Assembly: GCF_910577125.1 (NCBI RefSeq)
Contig: NZ_CAJTMN010000016.1
Span: forward strand, 1 to 30,646
DNA: 30,646 bases
Source of the DNA: an uncultured Rikenella sp.
GTDB taxonomy: Bacteria > Bacteroidota > Bacteroidia > Bacteroidales > Rikenellaceae
Direction of reading: 5' to 3'
Shown here in pieces: positions 23,147 to 30,646 of this stretch. The notes under the pieces are model-generated. The model saw only the letters and a program-made list of their open reading frames with translations. It was not told the origin of the DNA and did not search any database. Positions within the stretch are counted from its first letter, which is position 1. The number at the start of each line of letters is the position of its first letter. Position numbers and translations under genes: made by a program.

Positions 23147-24766
23147 CTATCCTTCCCGTTCCTCCAGCGCCTGCACGCTCCGGAGCAGGGTCTTGTCCTG
23201 AGGCAGGATATAATAGTAGAAAGCGTTCTCGTTCAACGCCGTATTCCGCCCGATATAGGCCTTGATCTGCGCCGTGATCATCGCCCGGGAGAGGGTCATC
23301 TCGGTCTCCGTAGGCCGCACCCCCTGCCGATCGGCATAGGCGACGAAGTCGAAAAAGAGGTTCTTGTCGGCGAAAAAGCGATCCAGCTCGGCCAGCGTCG
23401 TAATGGCGTTGATCTCCTTGCGGTAGCGGTCCGACATCTGCGAGGCGTATCTGAAAATCAGGTTCTTCTGGAACAGTTTCGAGAAGTAGGGGGTAATGAA
23501 GGTCGTGTCGATCGGCACGAAAACGTCGGGCATGATCCCTCCCCCGCCATAGACCACCTTGCCGCCCGGCGTGACGAACCGCAGCGAGTCGTCCTGCCGG
23601 ATGCTGTCGGCCGTCAGCATTTCGTTGTGCTCGAAACGGCGCATCACTTCGGCATGGTACTCCGCATCGTTCCCCGGGGTGTAAGGCTTCTGGATCGACC
23701 TCCCCACCGGGGTGTAGTACCGCGCGATGGTGAGCCGCATGGCCGATCCGTCGCCCGGGAAGGAGATCTGCTCCTGCACCAGCCCCTTGCCGAACGACCG
23801 GCGGCCGACGATCACCCCGCGGTCGTTGTCCTGAATGGCTCCGGCAACGATCTCGCTGGCCGAGGCCGAGTTTTCGTCGATCACCACCGCGATGTCCATA
23901 TCCAGGAACCTCCCGCGCCCGTCGGCGAACTGGTCGGCGCGCCGCGAGGCATGGCCCTCGGTGTAGACGATCCGCTGGCCGCCCGGCAGAAACTCGTTGA
24001 TGATATAGATCGCCTGATCCAGATACCCGCCGCCGTTTTCGCGCAGATCGAGGATGATTTTCCGGGCCCCCTGCTCGCGCAGCTGCGTCAAAGCGGACAT
24101 CACCTCGGTGTGGGTCGAAGCGGCGAAATGGCCGAAACGGATGTAGCCAATCTCCGGATGTCCCGGCACGAGGAAAGCGGCTTCGAGGCTCTTCACCGGA
24201 ATGGCGCCGCGGGTCACCGTAATCGGCAGCAGCTCCTCGGCCGGCGCGCGCAGAATCCCCAGCCGAACCGTCGAGCCGCGTTTGCCGCGCAGCATCTTCA
24301 CCACCTTGTCCTGATCCATCTTCACGCCGGCGATCAGGCTGTCGTTCACGGTGATGATGCGGTCGCCGGCCACGATGCCCGCCGCCGAGCTCGGCCCGCC
24401 CGAGATCACGTTCGTAATCTGCACCGTGTCGGACAGCATGTTGAACATCACGCCGATCCCGTCGAACGTACCGGTCAGCGGCTCGTTGGTCGAGGCGAAC
24501 TCCTCGGCCGGAATATAGACCGAATGCGGATCGAGTTCCTGCAGGAGAAGCGGAACGGCCAGCTCGGCCAGCGAGTCGCGGCTGATGGGGTCTACATAGC
24601 GGTTCTCGATCTGGGTCAGGGCCCACCCGAGTTTGTCTCCTTCGCGCACCGTGCGGTAGGTGTCGCGCAGGGCCGAGCGTTCGAGAATCACGCCCAGAGC
24701 CGCGCCGACCAGCAGAACGGCCAGCAGAATCAGAATCAGACGGACGGTGGTTTTATAACTGCTCAT
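23147..24766 (-). CDS. S41 family C-terminal processing protease
   Basis: Periplasmic serine protease of the CtpA/Prc group that trims or degrades exported proteins. The 539 residues start at the ATG at 24766 (MSSYKTTVRLIL). One signal anchor is at about 7-27. A tail-protease N-domain is followed by a PDZ domain (about 90-175, GIGVMFNMLSDTVQITNVI, AGIVAGDRIITVN) and the protease core. The core has the LDLRENGGG motif, the catalytic serine in NSASASEIVAGAI and the catalytic lysine in SFGKGLVQ. A TATATTTG element lies upstream on the minus strand. It is divergent from the GT2 gene. Confidence 0.93.
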   Translation of the reverse strand: MSSYKTTVRLILILLAVLLVGAALGVILERSALRDTYRTVREGDKLGWALTQIENRYVDPISRDSLAELAVPLLLQELDPHSVYIPAEEFASTNEPLTGTFDGIGVMFNMLSDTVQITNVISGGPSSAAGIVAGDRIITVNDSLIAGVKMDQDKVVKMLRGKRGSTVRLGILRAPAEELLPITVTRGAIPVKSLEAAFLVPGHPEIGYIRFGHFAASTHTEVMSALTQLREQGARKIILDLRENGGGYLDQAIYIINEFLPGGQRIVYTEGHASRRADQFADGRGRFLDMDIAVVIDENSASASEIVAGAIQDNDRGVIVGRRSFGKGLVQEQISFPGDGSAMRLTIARYYTPVGRSIQKPYTPGNDAEYHAEVMRRFEHNEMLTADSIRQDDSLRFVTPGGKVVYGGGGIMPDVFVPIDTTFITPYFSKLFQKNLIFRYASQMSDRYRKEINAITTLAELDRFFADKNLFFDFVAYADRQGVRPTETEMTLSRAMITAQIKAYIGRNTALNENAFYYYILPQDKTLLRSVQALEEREG

Positions 24767-24827
24767 GATGTGCGATACAGGGGAACAAAAGGTGTGCCGT
24801 CCAACGGGGGAGAGCACGAAATCGGCC

Positions 24828-24835
24828 CAAATATA
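24828..24835 (-). promoter_or_regulatory. -7 promoter element for the S41 protease gene
   Basis: The plus strand reads CAAATATA, that is TATATTTG on the minus strand, 62 nt before the ATG at 24766. It supports that start over the upstream in-frame one at 24817, which leaves little leader. Confidence 0.55.
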
Positions 24836-24873
24836 GTAATTTTACACGGATTAATTTTTAGCAGCGAGAGACT

Positions 24874-25686
24874 ATGGTCAAGGTTTCGGTGATAACGGTG
24901 GTCTGGAACGGGGCCGCGGAGCTGGAAAAGACGCTGTCGAATCTGACGGCGCTGGAGTGTTCGGCGGCGGAGCTGGAGCTGGTGGTGATCGACGGCGGAT
25001 CGACGGACGGCACGCGGGAGGTGATGGAACGGTTCGGCGACCGGATCGCTTACGGGGTGAGCGAGCCGGACGGCGGTCTGTACGACGCGATGAACAAAGG
25101 GATCCGGGCGGCGACGGGAGACTACCTGTGGTTCGTAAACGCAGGGGACACGGTCCGGGAGCGGGATGCGCTGACGCGGATTTTCGGCGGCGGAGTGCCG
25201 GCCGGAGCGGATATCTACTACGGCGAGACGCTGGTGACGGATGAGGCGGGACGCCCGTTGGGGCTGCGCAAAAAGCCGCTGCCGCGCGGCGGCCTGACCT
25301 GGCGGTCGCTGGAGCGAGGCATGGTGGTGTGCCACCAGTCGTTCCTCGTGCGGCGGGCGATCGCGCCGCTGTACGACACGGAGCGCTATCGGCTGGCGGC
25401 GGACATCGAGTGGGTGATCGAGTGTCTGAAACGGGCGCAGTCGGTGGTGGATGTGGGTTTCGTCGTGAGCTGCTTCGCGCCGGGAGGGGTCTCGACGCGC
25501 CGCCGGCGGGCGAGCCTCCGGGAGCGATGGCGGATCATGCGGAGGCACTACGGCCTCTTCCGAACGATTCGCGCCCACCTCGGCTTCGCTTGCTCTGCGC
25601 TGTGGGACAAGCTGCTGCGCCGTCCCGCATTCCGCCCCTGGCGGCCGGAAAGCAACGGGGCGGAACGGAGCTCTCCGACCCGCTAA
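24874..25686 (+). CDS. GT2 family glycosyltransferase
   Basis: Transfers a sugar from a nucleotide donor, probably in the assembly of surface polysaccharide or a glycolipid. The 270 residues open with the GT-A fold: VKVSVITVVWNGAAELEKT, then VVIDGGSTDGT, EPDGGLYDAMNKGI and the metal-binding-like WFVNAGDTV. The later VVCHQSFLVRR and LAADIEWVIECL are typical of WcaA-like GT2 proteins. No membrane helix is obvious. The acceptor is not predictable because no other glycan genes are adjacent. Its TAA overlaps the convergent nfo stop (shared bases ctaa). The 3' end is Arg- and Pro-rich and probably disordered. Confidence 0.88.
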   Translation: MVKVSVITVVWNGAAELEKTLSNLTALECSAAELELVVIDGGSTDGTREVMERFGDRIAYGVSEPDGGLYDAMNKGIRAATGDYLWFVNAGDTVRERDALTRIFGGGVPAGADIYYGETLVTDEAGRPLGLRKKPLPRGGLTWRSLERGMVVCHQSFLVRRAIAPLYDTERYRLAADIEWVIECLKRAQSVVDVGFVVSCFAPGGVSTRRRRASLRERWRIMRRHYGLFRTIRAHLGFACSALWDKLLRRPAFRPWRPESNGAERSSPTR

Positions 25687-26531
25687 CGCTCCTCCGCCAG
25701 CGCATAGAGCTGCGCGATCTCTTCCGGCCAGCGGCTCTCGTCCGGTGTCTCCAGAATCAGCGGCATGTCGTCGAACCGCCGGTCGCGCGCGATGAAACGG
25801 AACACCGGCCAGCCCAGCGTCCCTTCGCCCAGCGGAGCGTGGCGGTCGACCCGGCTGCCGAAAGCCTTCAGGTCGTCGTTCAGGTGCATGCCCCGCAGGT
25901 AATCGAACCCCACCACCCGGTCGAACTCCGCGAACGTCCGCTCGCAGGCCTCTTCCGAGCTCAGGTCGTAGCCGGCCGAATAGGCGTGGCACGTGTCGAT
26001 GCAGACCCCCACGCGGCTCTTGTCCGTCACCTTTTCGATGATGTGGGCCAGGTGTTCGAACCGCCAGCCGAGGTTCGAGCCCTGTCCGGCCGTATTCTCG
26101 ATGACCGCCGTCACCCCTTTCGTCTGGGCCAGCGCCCGGTCGATCGACACGGCGATCCGGTCGAGGCACTCTTCGTCGCTGATCGTCCCGAGCGAGCTCC
26201 CCGGGTGGAAGTTGAGCCGGTCGAGCCCCAGCGCTTCGCACCGTTTCATCTCGTCCGTAAAGGCCGCCTGCGATTTCAAAATCGCCTGATCGTCCGGATT
26301 CCCGAGGTTGATCAGATAGCTATCGTGCGGCAGGATCTGGAACGGCCGGTATCCTCCCGCCTCGCAATTGGCCCGGAAGGCCTCGATCTGCGCCGCGGTC
26401 AGCGCGGGCGCCACCCACTGGCGCTGGTTCTTGGTAAACAGCGCGAAAGCGCCGGCACCGATCCGGCGGGCGTTCAGCGGAGCGTTCTCCACTCCGCCGG
26501 CAGCGCTGACATGGGCTCCGAAATATTTCAT
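25683..26531 (-). CDS. nfo: Endonuclease IV (AP endonuclease)
   Basis: Zinc-dependent AP endonuclease that incises DNA 5' to abasic sites, complementing the AP lyase activity of Nth in the same window. The 282 residues form a TIM barrel. Metal-ligand motifs are FGAHVSAAGGVENA at the start, LPHDSYLINLG, LNFHPGSS, AVIENTAGQG, VGVCIDTCHAYSAGYDL and MHLNDD, ending in HAPLGEGTLG. All signatures are intact. It converges with the GT2 gene and overlaps it by 3 nt at the stop codons, leaving no room for a terminator between them. It is divergent from the DUF3078 gene. Confidence 0.96.
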   Translation of the reverse strand: MKYFGAHVSAAGGVENAPLNARRIGAGAFALFTKNQRQWVAPALTAAQIEAFRANCEAGGYRPFQILPHDSYLINLGNPDDQAILKSQAAFTDEMKRCEALGLDRLNFHPGSSLGTISDEECLDRIAVSIDRALAQTKGVTAVIENTAGQGSNLGWRFEHLAHIIEKVTDKSRVGVCIDTCHAYSAGYDLSSEEACERTFAEFDRVVGFDYLRGMHLNDDLKAFGSRVDRHAPLGEGTLGWPVFRFIARDRRFDDMPLILETPDESRWPEEIAQLYALAEER

Positions 26532-26619
26532 GGTCAGACTCTCAATTTTATTTTTTGTAAATTCGCAGGCGGGAAATGCAGCCGGACGGTTCCGTCCCCT
26601 CTCCGATCACCGTAAATTT

Positions 26620-27738
26620 ATGGAAACAAAGCTACATATTTCGTACCGAAAAACACTCGTCGCCCTCCTGATTCTGATCGGAACGGGCGGTGCGGCGCGG
26701 GCTCAGTTCAATCCGAAAAAACAGGCCGTACCGCTCGCCCCGGCGGCGCCCGATACGATCCGTGTGCCGAAACCCACCACTGACATGAAGTTCGAGCTGT
26801 ACAGCGAGGCCTACGACAAATACCTCCGCAAGCTGCGCTCGAAACAGCGCAACAGCTACAAAATCGCGCCCCGGCTGGACATCTCGCAGGTGAGCTTCAA
26901 CAACTGGCAGAAGGGGGGGGACAACTCCTACTCGGGTCTGGCATCGCTCAACGCCGAGCACAACTACGTGGCACCGGTCTTCAGCATCAAAACGGTCTTC
27001 GACGCCAAGTTCGGGATTATGCGTGCGACGGGACAGACGCGAAAAAACGTGGACTACTTCAACTTTTCGACCACGCCGAGCTGGAATATCTCGGAGCGGT
27101 GGAAGCTCTCGGGGGCGCTGATCTGGAAATCGCAGTTCACCAACAGCTACGACTACCCGAAAGACCAGCCGAAAGTCTGGAAATCGACCTTCATGGCACC
27201 GGGGACGGTCGAAATCTCGGGCGGTTTCACCTATGAGCCGCCGAGCAAGAAGCTCAACCTCCTCCTCTCTCCGATCGCAGGCAAGATGACCTTCGTCCTG
27301 AACGACTCGCTGGCGCGCAAGGGGGGCTTCGGGATCGACCCGAACAAAGAGAATCCGAAATTCAAGGCCGAAATCGGTGCCCAGCTGCGGGTGAACTACA
27401 AGACGAAGTTCGCCAAAGAGAAGATCGAATACATCACCAAGCTGGAATCGTTCTGGAACTATTCGAACGTACCGTCGGCCACGTGGGACAACACGCTGAA
27501 CTTCAAGATTACGAACGTCATCTCGGCCAGCGCTTTCGTGAGCATGATCTACAACGACCAGATCACCACGCCGGACGCGCAGGCGAAGCTGGACGCGGGG
27601 CGCCGGCCGAAACCGTGGGATTATTTGCAGATCTATCAGTCGGTGGGCTTCGGTCTGCAGTTCAACATCACATCGAAACCGCACAAACCGGTGCAGGAGA
27701 GCACCATCACGAAGTCGCGGCTGAAATATAAAAAATAG
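26620..27738 (+). CDS. DUF3078 family exported protein
   Basis: The 372 residues start at the ATG at 26620 (METKLHISYRKTLVALL). A signal peptide ends at about ARA-Q26. The mature part is rich in aromatic beta strands with alternating hydrophobic residues, such as LDISQVSFNNWQKGGDNSYS, YFNFSTTPSWNISERWKLSG and VGFGLQFNITSK, as in outer-membrane beta-barrels. The NWQKGGDNS motif marks DUF3078 of Bacteroidota, whose function is not known. Two charged linker segments after the signal peptide (KKQAVPLAP, KYLRKLRSKQRNS) are periplasm-like. A long perfect hairpin follows the stop. Confidence 0.8.
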   Translation: METKLHISYRKTLVALLILIGTGGAARAQFNPKKQAVPLAPAAPDTIRVPKPTTDMKFELYSEAYDKYLRKLRSKQRNSYKIAPRLDISQVSFNNWQKGGDNSYSGLASLNAEHNYVAPVFSIKTVFDAKFGIMRATGQTRKNVDYFNFSTTPSWNISERWKLSGALIWKSQFTNSYDYPKDQPKVWKSTFMAPGTVEISGGFTYEPPSKKLNLLLSPIAGKMTFVLNDSLARKGGFGIDPNKENPKFKAEIGAQLRVNYKTKFAKEKIEYITKLESFWNYSNVPSATWDNTLNFKITNVISASAFVSMIYNDQITTPDAQAKLDAGRRPKPWDYLQIYQSVGFGLQFNITSKPHKPVQESTITKSRLKYKK

Positions 27739-27763
27739 TTTTTCCAACTTCAGGCGGAGATAT

Positions 27764-27812
27764 CATACAGCCGGGGGCATCGAATCGACGATTCGATGCC
27801 CCCGGCTGTATG
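27764..27812. terminator. Strong bidirectional hairpin terminator
   Basis: A 23-bp perfect stem: catacagccgggggcatcg... at 27764-27786 pairs with 27790-27812 around loop gac. It lies between the convergent DUF3078 and GH20 genes. There is no T-tract adjacent on either side, so termination may rest on the stem strength alone. Confidence 0.7.
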
Positions 27813-27831
27813 GGGTTCGTTCGGTTTCCGC

Positions 27832-30258
27832 CTACTCCTGCGTGTCCGCCGGAACGGCATGCGTCAATTGAGAGGCCTTCACCCGCTCATAAGCCGTTCC
27901 CGAAGGCTTCTTGACGAAGAACGAGATGTCGTTCCAGACGTCCGGCCACCCGTGGCGAACCATATTGTTGAAAACCAGCCGGAAAGCGTGTTTCCCAGCG
28001 GCCAAAGCCCGGGTCGTCTTGTGCCGCAGGTGACGGCTCGCCGCCTCCTGGCCGTTTTTCACGATCCGTTCGCCGTCGATCCAAAGCTCTTCCATATCGG
28101 TCGTAAAGCCGTAGACGCCGTCTTCCGGCAGTTCGACGAACCCTTCGTAGACCACCAGCGACTCCGGCGCCGTCTTGGTTCCGGCTCCATATCCCGGCCG
28201 GAAATAGCGCACCACGGTATCCGCCCCGAAACGTGCACCGGCCATCTGATCGTCCGTCAGGAAGAGCCCCTCGGCCACACGCATCACGACGCCCGAATCC
28301 ACGGCCGCCGGTTCCGCCGCCGGTTTCAGCGGCTGCCGTTCGACGCGAATCGAACGCGACGGGCTCAGCTTGCCCTGAGGCGTCAGCGTGGCGATCCGAA
28401 TCACGACCGGCGCATCGCCGCCGATCCTCAACGTATCCCGATAAACCGCCGATGCTGCGGTCGGTTCCGACCCGTCGAGCGTATAGACCATCGGCAGGTT
28501 CCGCGTATTGGAGAACGGAACGGCCACCGAATCGCCGGTAAAGGCGAGCAGATCGACCAGCGTCCCCTCCGGCATCGGGATGTGGTAGTTGATGCCGTGA
28601 TAGTCGAGCCGCCGCTCGGCATCGACCAGCCGCCGCTGGAACGACGCCCAATCTTTCCGGCCGGCCGGCGACCAGTCCACTTCGGCCAGGGCCAACACCC
28701 GCGGATAGTACATGTACTCCCGATGGGCGTCCGACAACACATACTCGCTCCACAGATTGGCCTGCACACCGATAATATACCGTCCCCAGTCCGCAGCGGC
28801 CGAGTCCGGCACCGGATTGTAGCTGTAGACCTTCTCCAGGGTGGAATAGCCGCCGATCGAGACGGGTTCGACTTCGGCCGCCCCCTGCTGGTGGTCGATG
28901 TAGAATCCGGCGCTGTTGGGGGTCATGATCACATCATGCTGCTGCCGCGCGGCCGCGATACCGCCCGCTTCGCCGCGCCAGCTCATCACCGTGGCCGACG
29001 GGGCCAGACCGCCCTCCAGAATCTCGTCCCAACCGATGATCTTCCGGCCGTGGGCGTTGGCGAACTGCTCCATCCGAGTGATGGTATAGCTCTGCAAGAG
29101 CTCTTCGGCGGTATGCCGTTTGCCGTCTTTCCCGGCCAGTCCGGCTTTCTTGTCGAGCCCCAGCTCGCGGATCCGCCGCTGGCAGTCCGGACAAGCCTTC
29201 CACCGCACTTTCGGACACTCGTCGCCACCGATGTGGAGGTATTCGCTGGGGAAGAGCTCGAAGACTTCGGTCAGCACATTTTCCAGAAAGGCGAAAGTGG
29301 TGTCTTTCCCGGGACAGAAGACGTCGTCTTCGACTCCCCAGATGATCCGGGGCTGGTCGAACGGCCCGCCGGTGCACGACAGTTCGGGATGCGACACGAG
29401 TGCGGCCTTGGCATGCCCGGGCATCTCGATCTCGGGAATCACGTCGATGTAGCGCGCGGCGGCATAAGCCACCACTTCCCGGATCTCGTCCTGGGTGTAG
29501 AATCCGCGGTGGGTCGAGCCGTCCCCTTCGGTCCGCACCGCCCCTTTGGCGGTCAGCTCAGGGTATTTCTTGATTTCGATCGTCCAGAGCTGGTCGTCGG
29601 TCAGGTGCCAGTGGAAACGGTTGATTTTGAACATCGCGAGGATGTCGAGCTGTTTCTTGATGAACTCCACGCCGGCGAAGTGGCGCGAGGGGTCGAAATG
29701 CACGCCGCGATACTCGAACCGGGGGTAGTCGTCGATCACTCCGACGGGCAGCTCCCACGCCACGTCCTTGACTTTCACGGGACTTTCGATCTCGGGCGGC
29801 AGCAGCTGCAACAAGGTCTGCACGCCATAGAAAGCCCCTGCCGGAGCCTGCGCGGCGATGCTGACGGTCTCGTCGGGCGAGGAGACGAGCCGATACCCCT
29901 CGGCCTGAGCCACGGAATCGGTGCGGGTCAGCAGGATGTAGTTCCGCCCTTCGTCCGGCAGCCGGTCTGCGATTTTCAGGGCATAGCCGGTCGCTGTCCG
30001 CACTTTCTGGGCCAGATAATCCGCCACAGGCGCAAACGCGGGGTCGGCGCAAACGATGGCGGTATGGCGGTTCAGCACGAGGGGACGGATCTCTTTCGAG
30101 GCGGGCATCTCGAAGTTCTCGGTCTGCACGGGAATCGGAATCACGGATTCGATATCCGGTGTCCGGGAGTTCGGTTGCGTGCCGCACGAGGCGCACAACG
30201 CCAAAATTGCGCCGGCCGCTCCCCAAGCGATGCGTGCGCGACGATTCTGTTTTTTCAT
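27832..30258 (-). CDS. GH20 beta-N-acetylhexosaminidase lipoprotein
   Basis: Removes terminal GlcNAc/GalNAc from host glycans or chitobiose-like substrates. The 808 residues start at ATG 30258 (MKKQNRRARIAWG); an ATG at 30267 is also possible. The lipobox is LALCASC. A GH20b domain (about 40-165) precedes the catalytic barrel (about 165-520), with YRGVHFDPSRHF, FHWHLTDDQLW and the catalytic pair in H342-IGGDE. A C-terminal beta domain contains LPEDGVYGFTTDMEELWIDG, which is PA14-like, and the FRLVFNN strand. It is probably surface or periplasmic. The promoter was not recognised. Orphan module D lies divergent, 67 nt upstream. Confidence 0.94.
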   Translation of the reverse strand: MKKQNRRARIAWGAAGAILALCASCGTQPNSRTPDIESVIPIPVQTENFEMPASKEIRPLVLNRHTAIVCADPAFAPVADYLAQKVRTATGYALKIADRLPDEGRNYILLTRTDSVAQAEGYRLVSSPDETVSIAAQAPAGAFYGVQTLLQLLPPEIESPVKVKDVAWELPVGVIDDYPRFEYRGVHFDPSRHFAGVEFIKKQLDILAMFKINRFHWHLTDDQLWTIEIKKYPELTAKGAVRTEGDGSTHRGFYTQDEIREVVAYAAARYIDVIPEIEMPGHAKAALVSHPELSCTGGPFDQPRIIWGVEDDVFCPGKDTTFAFLENVLTEVFELFPSEYLHIGGDECPKVRWKACPDCQRRIRELGLDKKAGLAGKDGKRHTAEELLQSYTITRMEQFANAHGRKIIGWDEILEGGLAPSATVMSWRGEAGGIAAARQQHDVIMTPNSAGFYIDHQQGAAEVEPVSIGGYSTLEKVYSYNPVPDSAAADWGRYIIGVQANLWSEYVLSDAHREYMYYPRVLALAEVDWSPAGRKDWASFQRRLVDAERRLDYHGINYHIPMPEGTLVDLLAFTGDSVAVPFSNTRNLPMVYTLDGSEPTAASAVYRDTLRIGGDAPVVIRIATLTPQGKLSPSRSIRVERQPLKPAAEPAAVDSGVVMRVAEGLFLTDDQMAGARFGADTVVRYFRPGYGAGTKTAPESLVVYEGFVELPEDGVYGFTTDMEELWIDGERIVKNGQEAASRHLRHKTTRALAAGKHAFRLVFNNMVRHGWPDVWNDISFFVKKPSGTAYERVKASQLTHAVPADTQE

Positions 30259-30324
30259 AAAAAGCATGTATTGAGGTAGTAAACAGGTTTTCAGTTCCTG
30301 ACGAGCGTACTGTTTTTCGGCCCC

Positions 30325-30507
30325 GCCCCGGGCTACCGCCATCGGGATACGGGCGCGCTGAGCAGCGTCGGCAGCCACGGCTATAGCTGGTCGTCTATGG
30401 TGAGCGGCAGCAACGGGGTGTACTTGCATTTCCACGTGACGCACCTCAACCCCAGCAGCGCAAACAACCGCGCCTACGGCTTTCAGTTGCGTTGCCTCTC
30501 GGAATAA
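30325..30507 (+). pseudogene. Orphan Fib_succ_major C-terminal module D
   Basis: 60 codons from APGYRHRDTG through VGSHGYSWSSMVSGSNG to NRAYGFQLRCLSE-stop. The frame upstream reads VLFFGP, like the strand that precedes this motif in full-length proteins, but there is no start or leader. Of the four copies this one looks most like a product of adenine-targeted change from an Asn-codon-rich template (AGC, CAC, CAT and GAT codons where AAC/AAT would be expected). After the stop, aaacgggg matches module A, and the later gcagcctctaccccaccc block matches module C. Confidence 0.7.
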
Positions 30508-30594
30508 ACGGGGCGTGTCGCACTCACAACTGGCCGGGTCTACCCTAACAAAGGCAGCCTCTACCCCACCCGCAGATTGAGCCGACACAGCCTT

Positions 30595-30613
30595 AGCGAA
30601 ACGTAGTTTCGCT
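30595..30613. repeat. Short hairpin with changed arms near the window end
   Basis: AGCGAAAC, loop gta, GTTTCGCT. The left flank gccgacacagcctt is the reverse complement of the right flank of 20047-20064. The arms are unrelated to that hairpin but pair perfectly. The following GC-rich bases to 30646 continue the mosaic repeat. Confidence 0.6.
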
Positions 30614-30646
30614 CCGTCCCGCCGGGGTCACCCGGACGCCGCCCGC

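Noticed and set aside
30259..30588. 110-residue N-terminal extension of the GH20 protein
   Set aside because: The extension is the antisense reading of module D and would precede a perfect lipoprotein signal.

Overview
The window looks like a chromosomal segment of a GC-rich gut Bacteroidota, most likely Alistipes or another member of the Rikenellaceae. Three things point there. Promoters have the Bacteroidota -7 element TAnnTTTG, seen for example before purH, before both exported GH2 genes and before the NVEALA gene. The gene order purH-mreB-mreC-mreD-mrdA-rodA is the usual Bacteroidales cell-shape locus. The window also carries exported or lipoprotein glycosidases, a BF3164/NVEALA pair and a DUF3078 protein, all characteristic of this phylum. 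No rRNA, tRNA, CRISPR array, transposase, integrase or reverse transcriptase was found.

Layout. 1-399: repeat-rich leader of purH. 400-2984: purH and mreB. 2985-4278: 1.3 kb of mosaic repeats and an orphan protein module, splitting mreB from mreC. 4279-9052: mreC, mreD, mrdA (PBP2) and rodA, the elongasome genes, tightly packed. 9083-9742: nth on the minus strand, divergent from a RhuM/Fic gene. 10845-12278: BF3164-type lipoprotein gene and NVEALA peptide gene on the minus strand. 12445-17827: an exported GH2 enzyme and a GH2 beta-mannosidase lipoprotein. 17828-20139: a second accessory patch with two orphan modules, two small minus-strand genes (one Gam-like) and mosaic repeats. 20197-30258: housekeeping and surface genes, namely rubrerythrin, M3 peptidase, S41 protease, GT2 glycosyltransferase, endonuclease IV, DUF3078 protein and GH20 hexosaminidase. 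The window ends in a fourth orphan module and more repeats.

The most unusual content lies between the genes. First, four copies (A-D) of a 60-64 codon module match the C-terminal end of the Fib_succ_major (FISUMP, C-type-lectin-like) domain. Each begins at a PAPG[YW]R codon block and ends at RCLSE-stop, with an identical 3' end and a hypervariable middle, and none has the rest of a gene. They resemble variable repeats of a diversity-generating retroelement, or silent donor cassettes. Second, the same patches carry a family of about 72-76 nt double-stem palindromes whose arms differ from copy to copy but stay complementary, plus two smaller hairpin families with the same behaviour. Structure is conserved where sequence is not. 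The modules and hairpins recur together, which suggests one dispersed cassette-like system.

All function calls come from reading motifs and remembered family features. No database search was run.
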